From an uncultured Acidimicrobiaceae bacterium (GTDB lineage Bacteria; Actinomycetota; Acidimicrobiia; Acidimicrobiales; RAAP-2), in contig CALAYR010000036.1 of NCBI GenBank assembly GCA_937894805.1, positions 1 to 5,545 on the forward strand: a DNA stretch of 5,545 nucleotides, written 5' to 3'. The notes beneath the pieces are model-generated. The model saw only the letters and a list, made by a program, of their open reading frames with translations, had not been told where the DNA came from and did no database searches. Shown piece after piece: positions 1-5,462 of the stretch. How positions within the stretch are numbered: the first letter of the stretch is position 1; each line of letters opens with the position of its first letter. Position numbers and translations under genes: made by a program.

Positions 1-64
1 AGAGGCCGAAGAGCACTATGAGTGGCAGGAGCAAGCGAGTCTGAGATGGGCGAAGAGCCGACAT
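1..64 (-). CDS. N-terminus of an unidentified exported or membrane-anchored protein (partial, runs off left edge)
   Basis: Reading leftward from an ATG at 64-62, the frame stays open to the window edge for 21 codons. The peptide begins MSALRPSQTR and continues with the hydrophobic run LLLPLIVLFGL. Arg5 and Arg10 ahead of an uncharged Leu-rich stretch (residues 11-21) form the usual start of a Sec signal peptide or an N-terminal membrane anchor. A promoter-like pair sits just upstream (71-98) with its -10 six bases before the ATG, which supports this start and suggests a leaderless transcript; I see no convincing Shine-Dalgarno sequence. The gene is divergent from acs, with 81 bases between the two start codons. 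Too little is present to name a family. The competing reading, a plus-strand frame ending at 91, is judged less likely. Confidence 0.5.
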   Translation of the reverse strand, partial: MSALRPSQTRLLLPLIVLFGL

Positions 65-70
65 GCTCAA

Positions 71-98
71 ACCCTAGTTCTGCGTGGGTGAATTTCAA
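71..98 (-). promoter_or_regulatory. Promoter of the left-edge minus-strand gene
   Basis: On the minus strand there is TTGAAA (98-93; five of six matches to TTGACA), a 16-base spacer, then TAGGGT (76-71; fits TANNNT). The -10 ends six bases before the ATG at 64, so transcription would begin at or next to the start codon. This is the layout of a leaderless mRNA, common in actinobacteria. The call is by eye. Confidence 0.5.
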
Positions 99-102
99 AG
101 AG

Positions 103-123
103 TTGAGTCGTTAGTAATCTCAA
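103..123. repeat. Inverted repeat TTGAG-N11-CTCAA upstream of acs, possible operator
   Basis: TTGAG at 103-107 is mirrored by CTCAA at 119-123 across 11 bases. An outer pair, GAATTT at 90-95 and AAATTC at 122-127, partly nests around it. The site lies between the promoter of the divergent minus-strand gene and the acs start codon, a natural place for a regulator of either gene. Arms this short can arise by chance, and no adjacent regulator gene is present. I could not find a convincing -35/-10 pair for acs in this 81-base gap. Confidence 0.25.
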
Positions 124-145
124 ATTCACGAGTCGGGGGGTCGCC

Positions 146-2116
146 ATGAGCGAAGCGAAGTTGGAAGCACTACTGAATGAACGCCGGACCTTTCCGCCAT
201 CGGCCGAATTCGTGGCCACGGCCAATGCCCACGAGGATCTCTACACCACTGCCAATGCCGACCCCGTTGCGTGGTGGGGGGAGCAGGCCAAGCGCCTGAC
301 CTGGGACCAAGAACCCACGACGACTCTGGAGTGGAATCCACCATTCGCGCAGTGGTTCCCCGACGGAACCCTTAACGCCAGCGTGAACTGCGTTGACCGC
401 CACGTAGCCAACGGCCTCGGGGACCGCGTGGCCTTTCACTGGGTCGGCGAACCCGAAGAGGACTACCTGGCCATCACCTACGCCGACCTGCTCGTTCGGG
501 TCTCGCAAGCGGCCAACGCCCTGACGTCACTCGGCGTGAGGGCCGGCGACCGTGTCGCGATCTACATGCCGATGATCCCCGAAGCCGTCGTGGCCATGTT
601 GGCCTGCGCTCGCCTCGGGGCCGCGCACTCGGTTGTCTTTGGCGGCTTTGCGTCCGAAGCGCTCTCGGATCGCATCCTTGATGCCGACTGCCGTTTCGTC
701 ATCACGGCCGATGGTGGCTATCGCCGCGGTGCCGCCGCCGCCCTCAAGCCCATGGTCGATGAGGCCGTTGACCGTTGCCCCAACGTGCAGGCCGTTCTGG
801 TCGTTCGTCGCACGGGCCAAGACGTGGCGTGGCGTGAGGGCCGTGATCACTGGTGGCACGACGTCGTTGCGAGTGCGAGCACCACCCACGTGCCTGAAAG
901 CTTCCCGGCCGAGCAGCCGCTCTACTTGATGTACACCTCGGGCACCACGGCTCGTCCCAAGGGCATCTTGCACACCACCGGTGGGTATCTCACGCAGGCC
1001 GCTACGACCTACAACTACGTCTTTGACATCAAGCCCGAAACGGACGTCTGCTGGACCAGTGCCGACATTGGCTGGGTCACGGGTCACTCCTACATCGTCT
1101 ACGGACCACTGGCCAACGGTGTTACGCAGGTCCTCTACGAAGGTGTGCCCGACGCCGGTGGTCGTGACCGCTGGTGGCGCATCATTGAGCAGTTCAAGGT
1201 CACCATTCTCTACACCGCTCCAACGGCGATTCGAACCTTCATGAAGTGGGGTCACGAGATCCCCGCGAGTCGTGACCTTTCGAGCCTCCGCCTCCTCGGC
1301 AGTGTGGGCGAGCCCATTAATCCCGAAGCGTGGATGTGGTACCGAGAGCACATTGGTGGCAACCGTTGTCCGATTGTTGACACGTGGTGGCAGACCGAAA
1401 CGGGCGGCATCATGATTACGCCTCTGCCTGGCGTCACGGCCACGAAGCCCGGTGCGGCCATGCGGCCCTTCCCCGGAATTGGTGTCGATGTCGTGGATAA
1501 CGACGGCAAATCCGTGGGCAATGGCGAAGGTGGCTACTTGGTCCTCACCCACCCGTGGCCCGCGATGACCCGTGGCATCTGGGGCGACCCCGAACGATTC
1601 CAGGAGACTTACTGGTCCCGTTTCCCCGGTATGTACTTCGCCGGCGACGGGGCAAAGCGCGATCAAGATGGGGACCTCTGGTTGCTCGGACGAGTTGATG
1701 ACGTCATGAACATCTCCGGACACCGTCTCTCGACAACGGAAGTGGAGCACGCCCTCGTTTCGCACCCCGCCGTCGCTGAAGCGGCCGTCGTCGGTGCCTC
1801 GGACGACACCACCGGTCAGGCCATCGTGGCCTTCGTGACGCTCAAGTTGTCAGCGGACCAAGCCGACCAAGATCAAAGCGCCCTCGTGCAAGAGTTGCGC
1901 CAGCACGTGGCCAACTCCATTAGCCCCATCGCCAAGCCGCGCCAAATCATCTTGACGCCCGACCTGCCCAAGACGCGTTCGGGCAAAATCATGCGCCGCC
2001 TACTGCGCGACGTGGCCGAACACCGCACCCTTGGAGACGTCACCACGTTGACCGACCCTACGGTCGTGGCGATGATCGACGGACTCATGGGAACCCACGG
2101 GAGTGACGACGAATAG
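146..2116 (+). CDS. acs: Acetyl-CoA synthetase (AMP-forming acetate--CoA ligase)
   Basis: This cytosolic enzyme activates acetate with ATP to acetyl-AMP and then forms acetyl-CoA. The 656 residues match the usual family length. Visible landmarks are an N-terminal ACS domain (about 25-85), the ATP-binding loop YTSGTTARPKG (263-273), GWVTGH (309-314), GSVGEP (385-390), and WWQTETGG (414-421), whose second Trp corresponds to the residue that limits the pocket to small acids. The hinge GRVDD follows (515-519, hinge Asp518). The C-terminal motif PKTRSGK (608-614) carries Lys614, the catalytic lysine that protein acetyltransferases target in this family. The loop has Ala269 where many homologues have Gly. 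The start is supported by a G-run ribosome-binding-like stretch (135-140) and a family-typical beginning. The stop overlaps the next start by one base. Propionyl-CoA synthetase activity is a less likely alternative. Confidence 0.95.
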   Translation: MSEAKLEALLNERRTFPPSAEFVATANAHEDLYTTANADPVAWWGEQAKRLTWDQEPTTTLEWNPPFAQWFPDGTLNASVNCVDRHVANGLGDRVAFHWVGEPEEDYLAITYADLLVRVSQAANALTSLGVRAGDRVAIYMPMIPEAVVAMLACARLGAAHSVVFGGFASEALSDRILDADCRFVITADGGYRRGAAAALKPMVDEAVDRCPNVQAVLVVRRTGQDVAWREGRDHWWHDVVASASTTHVPESFPAEQPLYLMYTSGTTARPKGILHTTGGYLTQAATTYNYVFDIKPETDVCWTSADIGWVTGHSYIVYGPLANGVTQVLYEGVPDAGGRDRWWRIIEQFKVTILYTAPTAIRTFMKWGHEIPASRDLSSLRLLGSVGEPINPEAWMWYREHIGGNRCPIVDTWWQTETGGIMITPLPGVTATKPGAAMRPFPGIGVDVVDNDGKSVGNGEGGYLVLTHPWPAMTRGIWGDPERFQETYWSRFPGMYFAGDGAKRDQDGDLWLLGRVDDVMNISGHRLSTTEVEHALVSHPAVAEAAVVGASDDTTGQAIVAFVTLKLSADQADQDQSALVQELRQHVANSISPIAKPRQIILTPDLPKTRSGKIMRRLLRDVAEHRTLGDVTTLTDPTVVAMIDGLMGTHGSDDE

Positions 2117-2487
2117 TGACTCGGACGGTCATTGATGAGTACCTCGACACGGTCGCACCGGTGCCCCGCGCCACATTAGAGAAGCTCCGCCGAGACCTCC
2201 ACAGCCTGTTGCCGGGGGTTGAAGAGTGCATCTACTACGGCCTACCGGCGTTCCGGCACGACGGTGTCGTGCTCGCCGGGTTTTCGGCCGGCAAGAAGTT
2301 TTGTAGCTACTACCCCATGAGCGGGTCCGTGCTGGACCGCGTCTCGGAAGCGTCGCGGTATGAACAGACCAAAGGGTCGTTGCACTTTGCCCACGATCAC
2401 CCCCTGCCCAAAGCGTTGGTGCGCAAGATGATCATCGAGCGACGTCGCATTGAATCAGAGAAGCGGGCCAAAAGGGAGAAGAAGTGA
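2116..2487 (+). CDS. DUF1801 (YdhG-like) small protein
   Basis: A 123-residue protein starting at a GTG that shares one base with the acs stop codon (TAGTG). A purine-rich GGGAG (2099-2103) lies 12 bases upstream, rather far, so translation probably depends on coupling to acs. The body looks like DUF1801: an N-terminal helical part with a spaced Leu pattern (19-33), the core VEECIYYGLPAF (35-46), then FSAGKKFCSYYPMSG (56-70), and a strongly basic C-terminal helix (about 104-123, many Arg and Lys). DUF1801 proteins are small cytosolic proteins; one Bacillus member (YdhG/Fra type) has been linked to iron chaperoning, but most have no proven role. A link to acetate metabolism is suggested only by position. 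The family call is from recognition of the core motif and is fairly secure; the function is unknown. Confidence 0.8.
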   Translation: MTRTVIDEYLDTVAPVPRATLEKLRRDLHSLLPGVEECIYYGLPAFRHDGVVLAGFSAGKKFCSYYPMSGSVLDRVSEASRYEQTKGSLHFAHDHPLPKALVRKMIIERRRIESEKRAKREKK

Positions 2488-2933
2488 TTGCTATTCGACC
2501 ACTACGCCGTGATGATGTAGCCGACGCGATACAGGTGCTCCTCGGCGGAACGTTCTCGCCGGAGGCGGAAGACGCCACCCAAGAGGAGCGCTATTGGTCG
2601 GCCGCCGTCGGCGTACAAAGCAATGGCGGCGTAGTCCTGGTGGCCGATGACGACGGAGAAGTGGTGGGCTTGTGCCAAGTCTTGATTTTGCACCACTTCC
2701 AACACACTGGAGGCAAGACGGCCGAAGTGGAGTCCGTCCACGTACGCAGTGACCGCCGGAGCCAGGGTATTGGCGCGCAACTTATTGCGGCCGCCGAGTC
2801 GCACGCCGAGTCACTCGGCTGTTATCGCATTCAACTCACGAGCAACAACAAGCGAATCGACGCCCATCGCTTCTACGCCCGTTTGGGGTATAGCCAAAGC
2901 CACCAAGGATTTAAGAAGCCACTGCCTCGCTAG
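2484..2933 (+). CDS. GNAT-family N-acetyltransferase
   Basis: A 149-residue single-domain GNAT enzyme, which would transfer acetyl from acetyl-CoA to an amine of unknown identity. It opens with the typical first strand IAIRPLRRDD (2-11). The strand EVESVHV (81-87) leads into the acetyl-CoA pyrophosphate loop RSQGIGA (92-98, pattern R-x-x-G-x-G). The C-terminal part HRFYARLGY (128-136) holds Tyr131, the usual position of the general acid. The GTG start at 2484 overlaps the stop of the preceding gene by four bases (GTGA), and AGGGAG at 2473-2478 gives a good ribosome binding site, so the start is well supported. Being the third gene of a coupled set headed by acs, it may use or respond to acetyl-CoA made by that enzyme. 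The C-terminal pattern (SH-x-GFK) is more like small-molecule GNATs than known protein acetyltransferases. Confidence 0.9.
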   Translation: MIAIRPLRRDDVADAIQVLLGGTFSPEAEDATQEERYWSAAVGVQSNGGVVLVADDDGEVVGLCQVLILHHFQHTGGKTAEVESVHVRSDRRSQGIGAQLIAAAESHAESLGCYRIQLTSNNKRIDAHRFYARLGYSQSHQGFKKPLPR

Positions 2934-2953
2934 CCTCAACCTCGGAGGTTCCA

Positions 2954-3307
2954 ATGGAACACATTCATGAGATTCGCGAAGAACTACGTCAACCGGCGCT
3001 CAACCTACGTGGTGAGATTCCTGAAGTCATGCGAGCCTTCGCCGACCTCTCCCGTTCGGCCATGGCCGAGGGTGAGCTCAGTACAGGTTTTAAGGAACTC
3101 ATCGCGCTCGCTATTGCCGCGACCCGTGAGTGTGATGGTTGTGTCGCGGCTCACGCCCGCGGGGCCGCCCGAGCCGGAATCACGAGGCACCAAGTGGCCG
3201 AAGCTATGGGCGTCGTGATCTTGATGAATGGCGGACCGGGAACCGTGTGGGGTCCTCGAGCCCTCCAGGCCTTCGATGAGGCCGTGGCGGAGCGAACCGA
3301 GAGTTAG
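2954..3307 (+). CDS. Carboxymuconolactone decarboxylase / AhpD-like protein
   Basis: A 117-residue protein of the CMD/AhpD fold. The helix KELIALAIAATRECDGCVAA (48-67 region) contains the defining E-CxxC-xxxH pattern: Glu59, Cys60, Cys63 and His67. In AhpD this pair of cysteines and the histidine carry out thiol peroxidase chemistry. Members with CxxC are usually alkylhydroperoxidase-like rather than true decarboxylases of aromatic degradation, so antioxidant chemistry is the better guess. The remainder (ARAGITRHQVAEAMGV, 71-86, and the MNGGPG region, 91-96) also fits the family. The start is fixed by GGAGG at 2944-2948, six bases... five bases before ATG 2954. It lies 20 bases after the GNAT gene and is probably cotranscribed with it. 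Its stop interlocks with the stop of the convergent P450 gene over four bases. The substrate and reductant are unknown. Confidence 0.9.
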   Translation: MEHIHEIREELRQPALNLRGEIPEVMRAFADLSRSAMAEGELSTGFKELIALAIAATRECDGCVAAHARGAARAGITRHQVAEAMGVVILMNGGPGTVWGPRALQAFDEAVAERTES

Positions 3308-4569
3308 AGCGAATAGCTCAAACGCTTGATGCCGTTCACAAAGCTCGACTCCAGTTGGGCCGCGGCGCTGGTGGCTTTGACATTGGGGTAGCGCTTCAAG
3401 AGCTCTCGGAACATCACGTTGATCTCACGACGGGCGAGGTGGGCACCGAGACAGAAGTGGGGACCGGGTGCGCCAAAGCCGTAGTGGTCGTTCGGCGTAC
3501 GGGTGACGTCGAAGGTGTACGGGTTAACGAAGGCCTCTTCGTCGCGGTTGGCCGAGTTGTAGAACAACAGGACCTTGTCGCCGGCCTTGAGCTCCTGATC
3601 GGACAACGTGTAGTCGGTGGCTAACGTGCGACGCATCCAAGTAACGGGTGAGGCCCAGCGAACGATTTCGTCGACGGCCGTCTTCTGGTTGGCCTCAAAG
3701 TCGTTCAGCAGAATGGCCTTCTGGTCGGGGTGTTCGGTCAACGCATTGAGACCGTGGGCAATCGCGGTACGTGTCGTTTCGTTTCCGGCCGTCACCAGCA
3801 GAACGAAGAACGACGCCAACTCCTGCTGGGTCAACTTCTCGTCTTCAATTTCGGCGTTTACGAGCGCACTGGTGATGTCGTCGATGGGGTTCTCGACGCG
3901 GTACTTGCCGAGCTCCTCCATGATGCCCGTGAGGGTGCCACCGGCTTCGAGGAAGGCGAGTACGGGGTCGGTCCCGGCCGGAATGATGTCGGGGTCTCCC
4001 ATGGACAAAATCACGTTCGAGCAGTTCAGCACCGTCTGGTACTCCGAGGCCGGTACGCCCATCATGTCGCAGATGATCTGCAGGGGGAACGGCGCGGCAA
4101 TGTCGGTCACGAAGTCACCGGTGCCCTGAGAGGCGGCCCGGTCGAGCGTCTCGATGGCCACGCGGTCAATGGAGTCCTCAACGGCCTTGACGTTGCGAGG
4201 GTTGAAGGCGTTGGAGACGATGCGACGCAGACGGGCGTGCTTGGGGTTGTCGGTGGAGATCATGCCGGAGAAGTACTCGACCATTTCTGGTGGGAGGTCC
4301 ATCTGCGAAACGGCGCCGGGACCCGAGAGAAATACTTCGGGGTGGCGGCTCGCGGTGGCGACGTCCTTGTAGCGAGTGAGGGCGTAGTAGCCGGTCCCGG
4401 TGGGGAACTCCAGCGAAGATCCTTCGATCACGGGCTGGTCGTAGTAGCTAATGGGCTTTTCGGCGCGGAGGGTCTGAAAGGCCCCTTCGCGCTCGCTCCA
4501 GGGGCGACGCCAAAAGTCCATGTCGGAGAGATCGATCTGGTCCACGTTGAGAATCGGGTTGGGTTGCAT
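3304..4569 (-). CDS. Cytochrome P450 monooxygenase, CYP125/CYP124/CYP142-like
   Basis: A complete 421-residue soluble bacterial P450 that would hydroxylate an organic substrate using O2 and electrons from a ferredoxin. Landmarks in order: helix C motif DNPKHARLRR (107-116; His111 and Arg115 contact the haem propionates), helix I AGNETT (261-266, with the oxygen-activating acid/Thr pair), ExxR (Glu301-Arg304), and the haem loop FGAPGPHFCLGA (365-376) with Cys373 as iron ligand. The AGNETTR helix I, together with the N-terminal DFWRRP region, resembles actinobacterial P450s that oxidise the terminal methyl of sterol side chains or branched fatty chains (CYP125, CYP124, CYP142). Substrate assignment is inference. 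No signal peptide or redox-partner gene is visible here. The ATG at 4569 follows a -10-like TAGATT by six bases and lacks a clear Shine-Dalgarno sequence, suggesting a leaderless mRNA. Confidence 0.95.
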   Translation of the reverse strand: MQPNPILNVDQIDLSDMDFWRRPWSEREGAFQTLRAEKPISYYDQPVIEGSSLEFPTGTGYYALTRYKDVATASRHPEVFLSGPGAVSQMDLPPEMVEYFSGMISTDNPKHARLRRIVSNAFNPRNVKAVEDSIDRVAIETLDRAASQGTGDFVTDIAAPFPLQIICDMMGVPASEYQTVLNCSNVILSMGDPDIIPAGTDPVLAFLEAGGTLTGIMEELGKYRVENPIDDITSALVNAEIEDEKLTQQELASFFVLLVTAGNETTRTAIAHGLNALTEHPDQKAILLNDFEANQKTAVDEIVRWASPVTWMRRTLATDYTLSDQELKAGDKVLLFYNSANRDEEAFVNPYTFDVTRTPNDHYGFGAPGPHFCLGAHLARREINVMFRELLKRYPNVKATSAAAQLESSFVNGIKRLSYSL

Positions 4570-4575
4570 CCATAA

Positions 4576-4603
4576 AATCTATGGGAAACAGGCCTGAGGT
4601 CAC
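4576..4603 (-). promoter_or_regulatory. Probable promoter of the P450 gene (leaderless layout)
   Basis: On the minus strand, GTGACC (4603-4598; four of six matches to TTGACA) is followed by a 16-base spacer and TAGATT (4581-4576; fits TANNNT). The -10 ends six bases before the P450 ATG, which places the transcription start at the start codon. Spacer and -10-to-ATG distance equal those of the promoter at 71-98. Confidence 0.4.
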
Positions 4604-4621
4604 GATTTCTCCTACGGCTGG

Positions 4622-4627
4622 CAGAAT
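4622..4627 (+). promoter_or_regulatory. Possible -10 element of the Nfu-type gene
   Basis: CAGAAT (four of six matches to TATAAT) ends six bases before the GTG at 4634, again a leaderless arrangement. No convincing -35 hexamer lies at 16-18 bases upstream, where the DNA is shared with the P450 promoter, so this is a weak call. Confidence 0.25.
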
Positions 4628-4633
4628 AACTCT

Positions 4634-4969
4634 GTGACTACTACCTTGACCGACGAAGAGCGGGGCTCCCGCCTCTCCGCGCTGACCGCCCTGATTGACC
4701 TGATGCGCCCCTCCGTTCAAGCCGATGGTGGTGACTTGGTCCTGGTCCGCGCCGACGTCGAGACCGGCTCCGTGGAAGTTCAACTGGGCGGCGCTTGCTC
4801 GAGCTGTGCCGTATCGAGCGCCACCCTCCAGGGTGGGGTAGAGCGCATTCTGCGTGGCCGACTCGACTGGATCACTGAAGTTGTCGGCAGCGTTGACGAG
4901 ACGATGGATCTCGAAACCAGTTCCGCCATGGGCAGTGGCGGCTACGTGCCGCGCTACCGCGACCTGTAG
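4634..4969 (+). CDS. Stand-alone NifU C-terminal-domain (Nfu-type) Fe-S cluster protein
   Basis: A 111-residue protein made almost wholly of one NifU C-terminal domain, which in this family binds a [4Fe-4S] cluster between subunits and passes it to target proteins in the cytosol. The signature is clear: MRPSVQADGGD (24-34), the strand VEVQLGGACSSC (47-58) with cluster cysteines Cys55 and Cys58, then TLQGGVERIL (64-73). The residue after CxxC is Ala rather than the common Pro. The N-terminal A-type domain found in NfuA of enterobacteria is absent. The last 20 or so residues, ending GSGGYVPRYRDL, extend beyond the family core. The start is GTG; there is no clear Shine-Dalgarno sequence, and a -10-like element six bases upstream suggests leaderless translation. 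It is divergent from the haem P450 gene, with 64 bases between starts. Confidence 0.88.
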   Translation: MTTTLTDEERGSRLSALTALIDLMRPSVQADGGDLVLVRADVETGSVEVQLGGACSSCAVSSATLQGGVERILRGRLDWITEVVGSVDETMDLETSSAMGSGGYVPRYRDL

Positions 4970-4988
4970 GAAGTTCCTCAACCCGCTC

Positions 4989-5017
4989 TTGCGCTTCTCC
5001 TCACCACCCCCTATTAT
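4989..5017 (+). promoter_or_regulatory. Promoter of the marR-type gene and exporter
   Basis: TTGCGC (4989-4994; four of six matches to TTGACA), a 17-base spacer, and TATTAT (5012-5017; five of six matches to TATAAT). The predicted transcription start near 5024 leaves a leader of about 10 bases with AGGG (5024-5027) as ribosome binding site for ATG 5034. An alternative -10, TAGGGT at 5023-5028, would give a leaderless mRNA instead. Confidence 0.5.
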
Positions 5018-5034
5018 TTAGTTAGGGTAAGTAA
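5018..5034. promoter_or_regulatory. Candidate MarR operator, TTAGTTAGGGTAAGTAA
   Basis: A 17-base near-palindrome: six of the eight base pairs around the central G are complementary (pattern TTAnTTAnnnTAAnTAA). It begins directly after the -10 TATTAT, covers the expected transcription start and ribosome binding site, and touches the ATG of the MarR-type gene. MarR proteins are dimers that bind palindromes of about this size, often in their own promoters, so repression of its own operon is the natural reading. Binding itself is inferred. Confidence 0.5.
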
Positions 5035-5462
5035 TGGAAAACGAACAGTTGGAAGAAACGGCCGCACGGCTCCGCCGAAGCGTGACGCGGCTAAACCGTC
5101 GCCTCCGTCAGAATTCGCTGGCCGATGTTTCTCCCGCCCAGGCCTCCATGCTCGCGACGATTGAGAAACTCGTCAAGCCGACCCTCGGCGACCTGGCCAA
5201 GGCCGAACAGATTCAGCCACCCTCCGTCACGCGACTCGTGCAGAGCCTCGTTGACGCGTCACTCTGCACCCGAACTGTCGATGAGCGTGATCGCCGGGCC
5301 CAGCGCGTTGAGTTGACGACCCAAGGGCGCAAGGAGCTGCAGTCCATCCGCCGCAAGAAGACGGTCTGGCTTTCATCTCGACTCGAAGAACTCTCCACCG
5401 CCGACCAGAAGAAGGCGGCCGAGCTGGCAACCCTGCTCGAGAAGATCTTGGGTGAGTCGTGA
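5034..5462 (+). CDS. MarR-family transcriptional regulator
   Basis: A 142-residue winged-helix regulator of normal MarR length. An N-terminal dimerisation helix (about 4-27) is followed by helices at 33-47, the helix-turn-helix TLGDLAKAEQIQPPSVTRLV (50-69, recognition helix about 62-73), and a wing with the family motif DERDRRAQRVELT (83-95; Asp83, Arg85, Asp86). A long C-terminal helical part (98-140) completes the dimer interface. MarR proteins are usually repressors released by a small-molecule ligand or by oxidation; Cys78 is the only cysteine, so two-cysteine sensing within one subunit is excluded. A near-palindromic site lies over its own start (5018-5034). Its TGA overlaps the GTG of an MFS transporter gene by four bases, the common pairing of an efflux pump with its own repressor. 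Confidence 0.92.
   Translation: MENEQLEETAARLRRSVTRLNRRLRQNSLADVSPAQASMLATIEKLVKPTLGDLAKAEQIQPPSVTRLVQSLVDASLCTRTVDERDRRAQRVELTTQGRKELQSIRRKKTVWLSSRLEELSTADQKKAAELATLLEKILGES

Noticed and set aside
2..91. Plus-strand frame open from the left edge and ending with TGA at 89-91, possibly the tail of an upstream gene
   Set aside because: Only 29 codons are visible and show no family signature. The minus-strand reading has a signal-peptide-like start, and its promoter would partly overlap this tail. Neither can be proved without sequence to the left.
105..135. Direct repeat GAGTCG at 105-110 and 130-135 upstream of acs
   Set aside because: Six-base repeats are expected by chance in this composition, and the 25-base period is not supported by further copies.
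527..1765. A long open frame of 412 codons on the minus strand, antisense to acs
   Set aside because: It mirrors the codon pattern of acs, in which high GC suppresses stop codons on the opposite strand. The plus strand encodes a full-length enzyme with every family motif, and the antisense peptide shows no domain I recognise.
3307..3319. Short hairpin GAGC-GAATA-GCTC near the convergent gene ends, considered as a terminator
   Set aside because: The stem is only four pairs, it lies inside the P450 coding end, and no T-run follows on the plus strand.
3730..4575. A 281-codon open frame on the plus strand antisense to the P450
   Set aside because: The minus strand encodes a complete P450 with all signature motifs. 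The antisense product is a Gly/Val/Arg/Asp-rich sequence without recognisable features, typical of a shadow frame.
4448..4981. A 177-codon minus-strand frame across the P450 start, the intergenic gap and the Nfu-type gene
   Set aside because: It would cover two well-supported genes and their promoter region, has no recognisable domain, and is explained by GC-rich codon use.
4970..5010. Possible terminator between the Nfu-type gene and the MarR-type gene
   Set aside because: No stem-loop with a usable stem or T-run is visible. The segment is pyrimidine-rich and leads straight into the MarR promoter.
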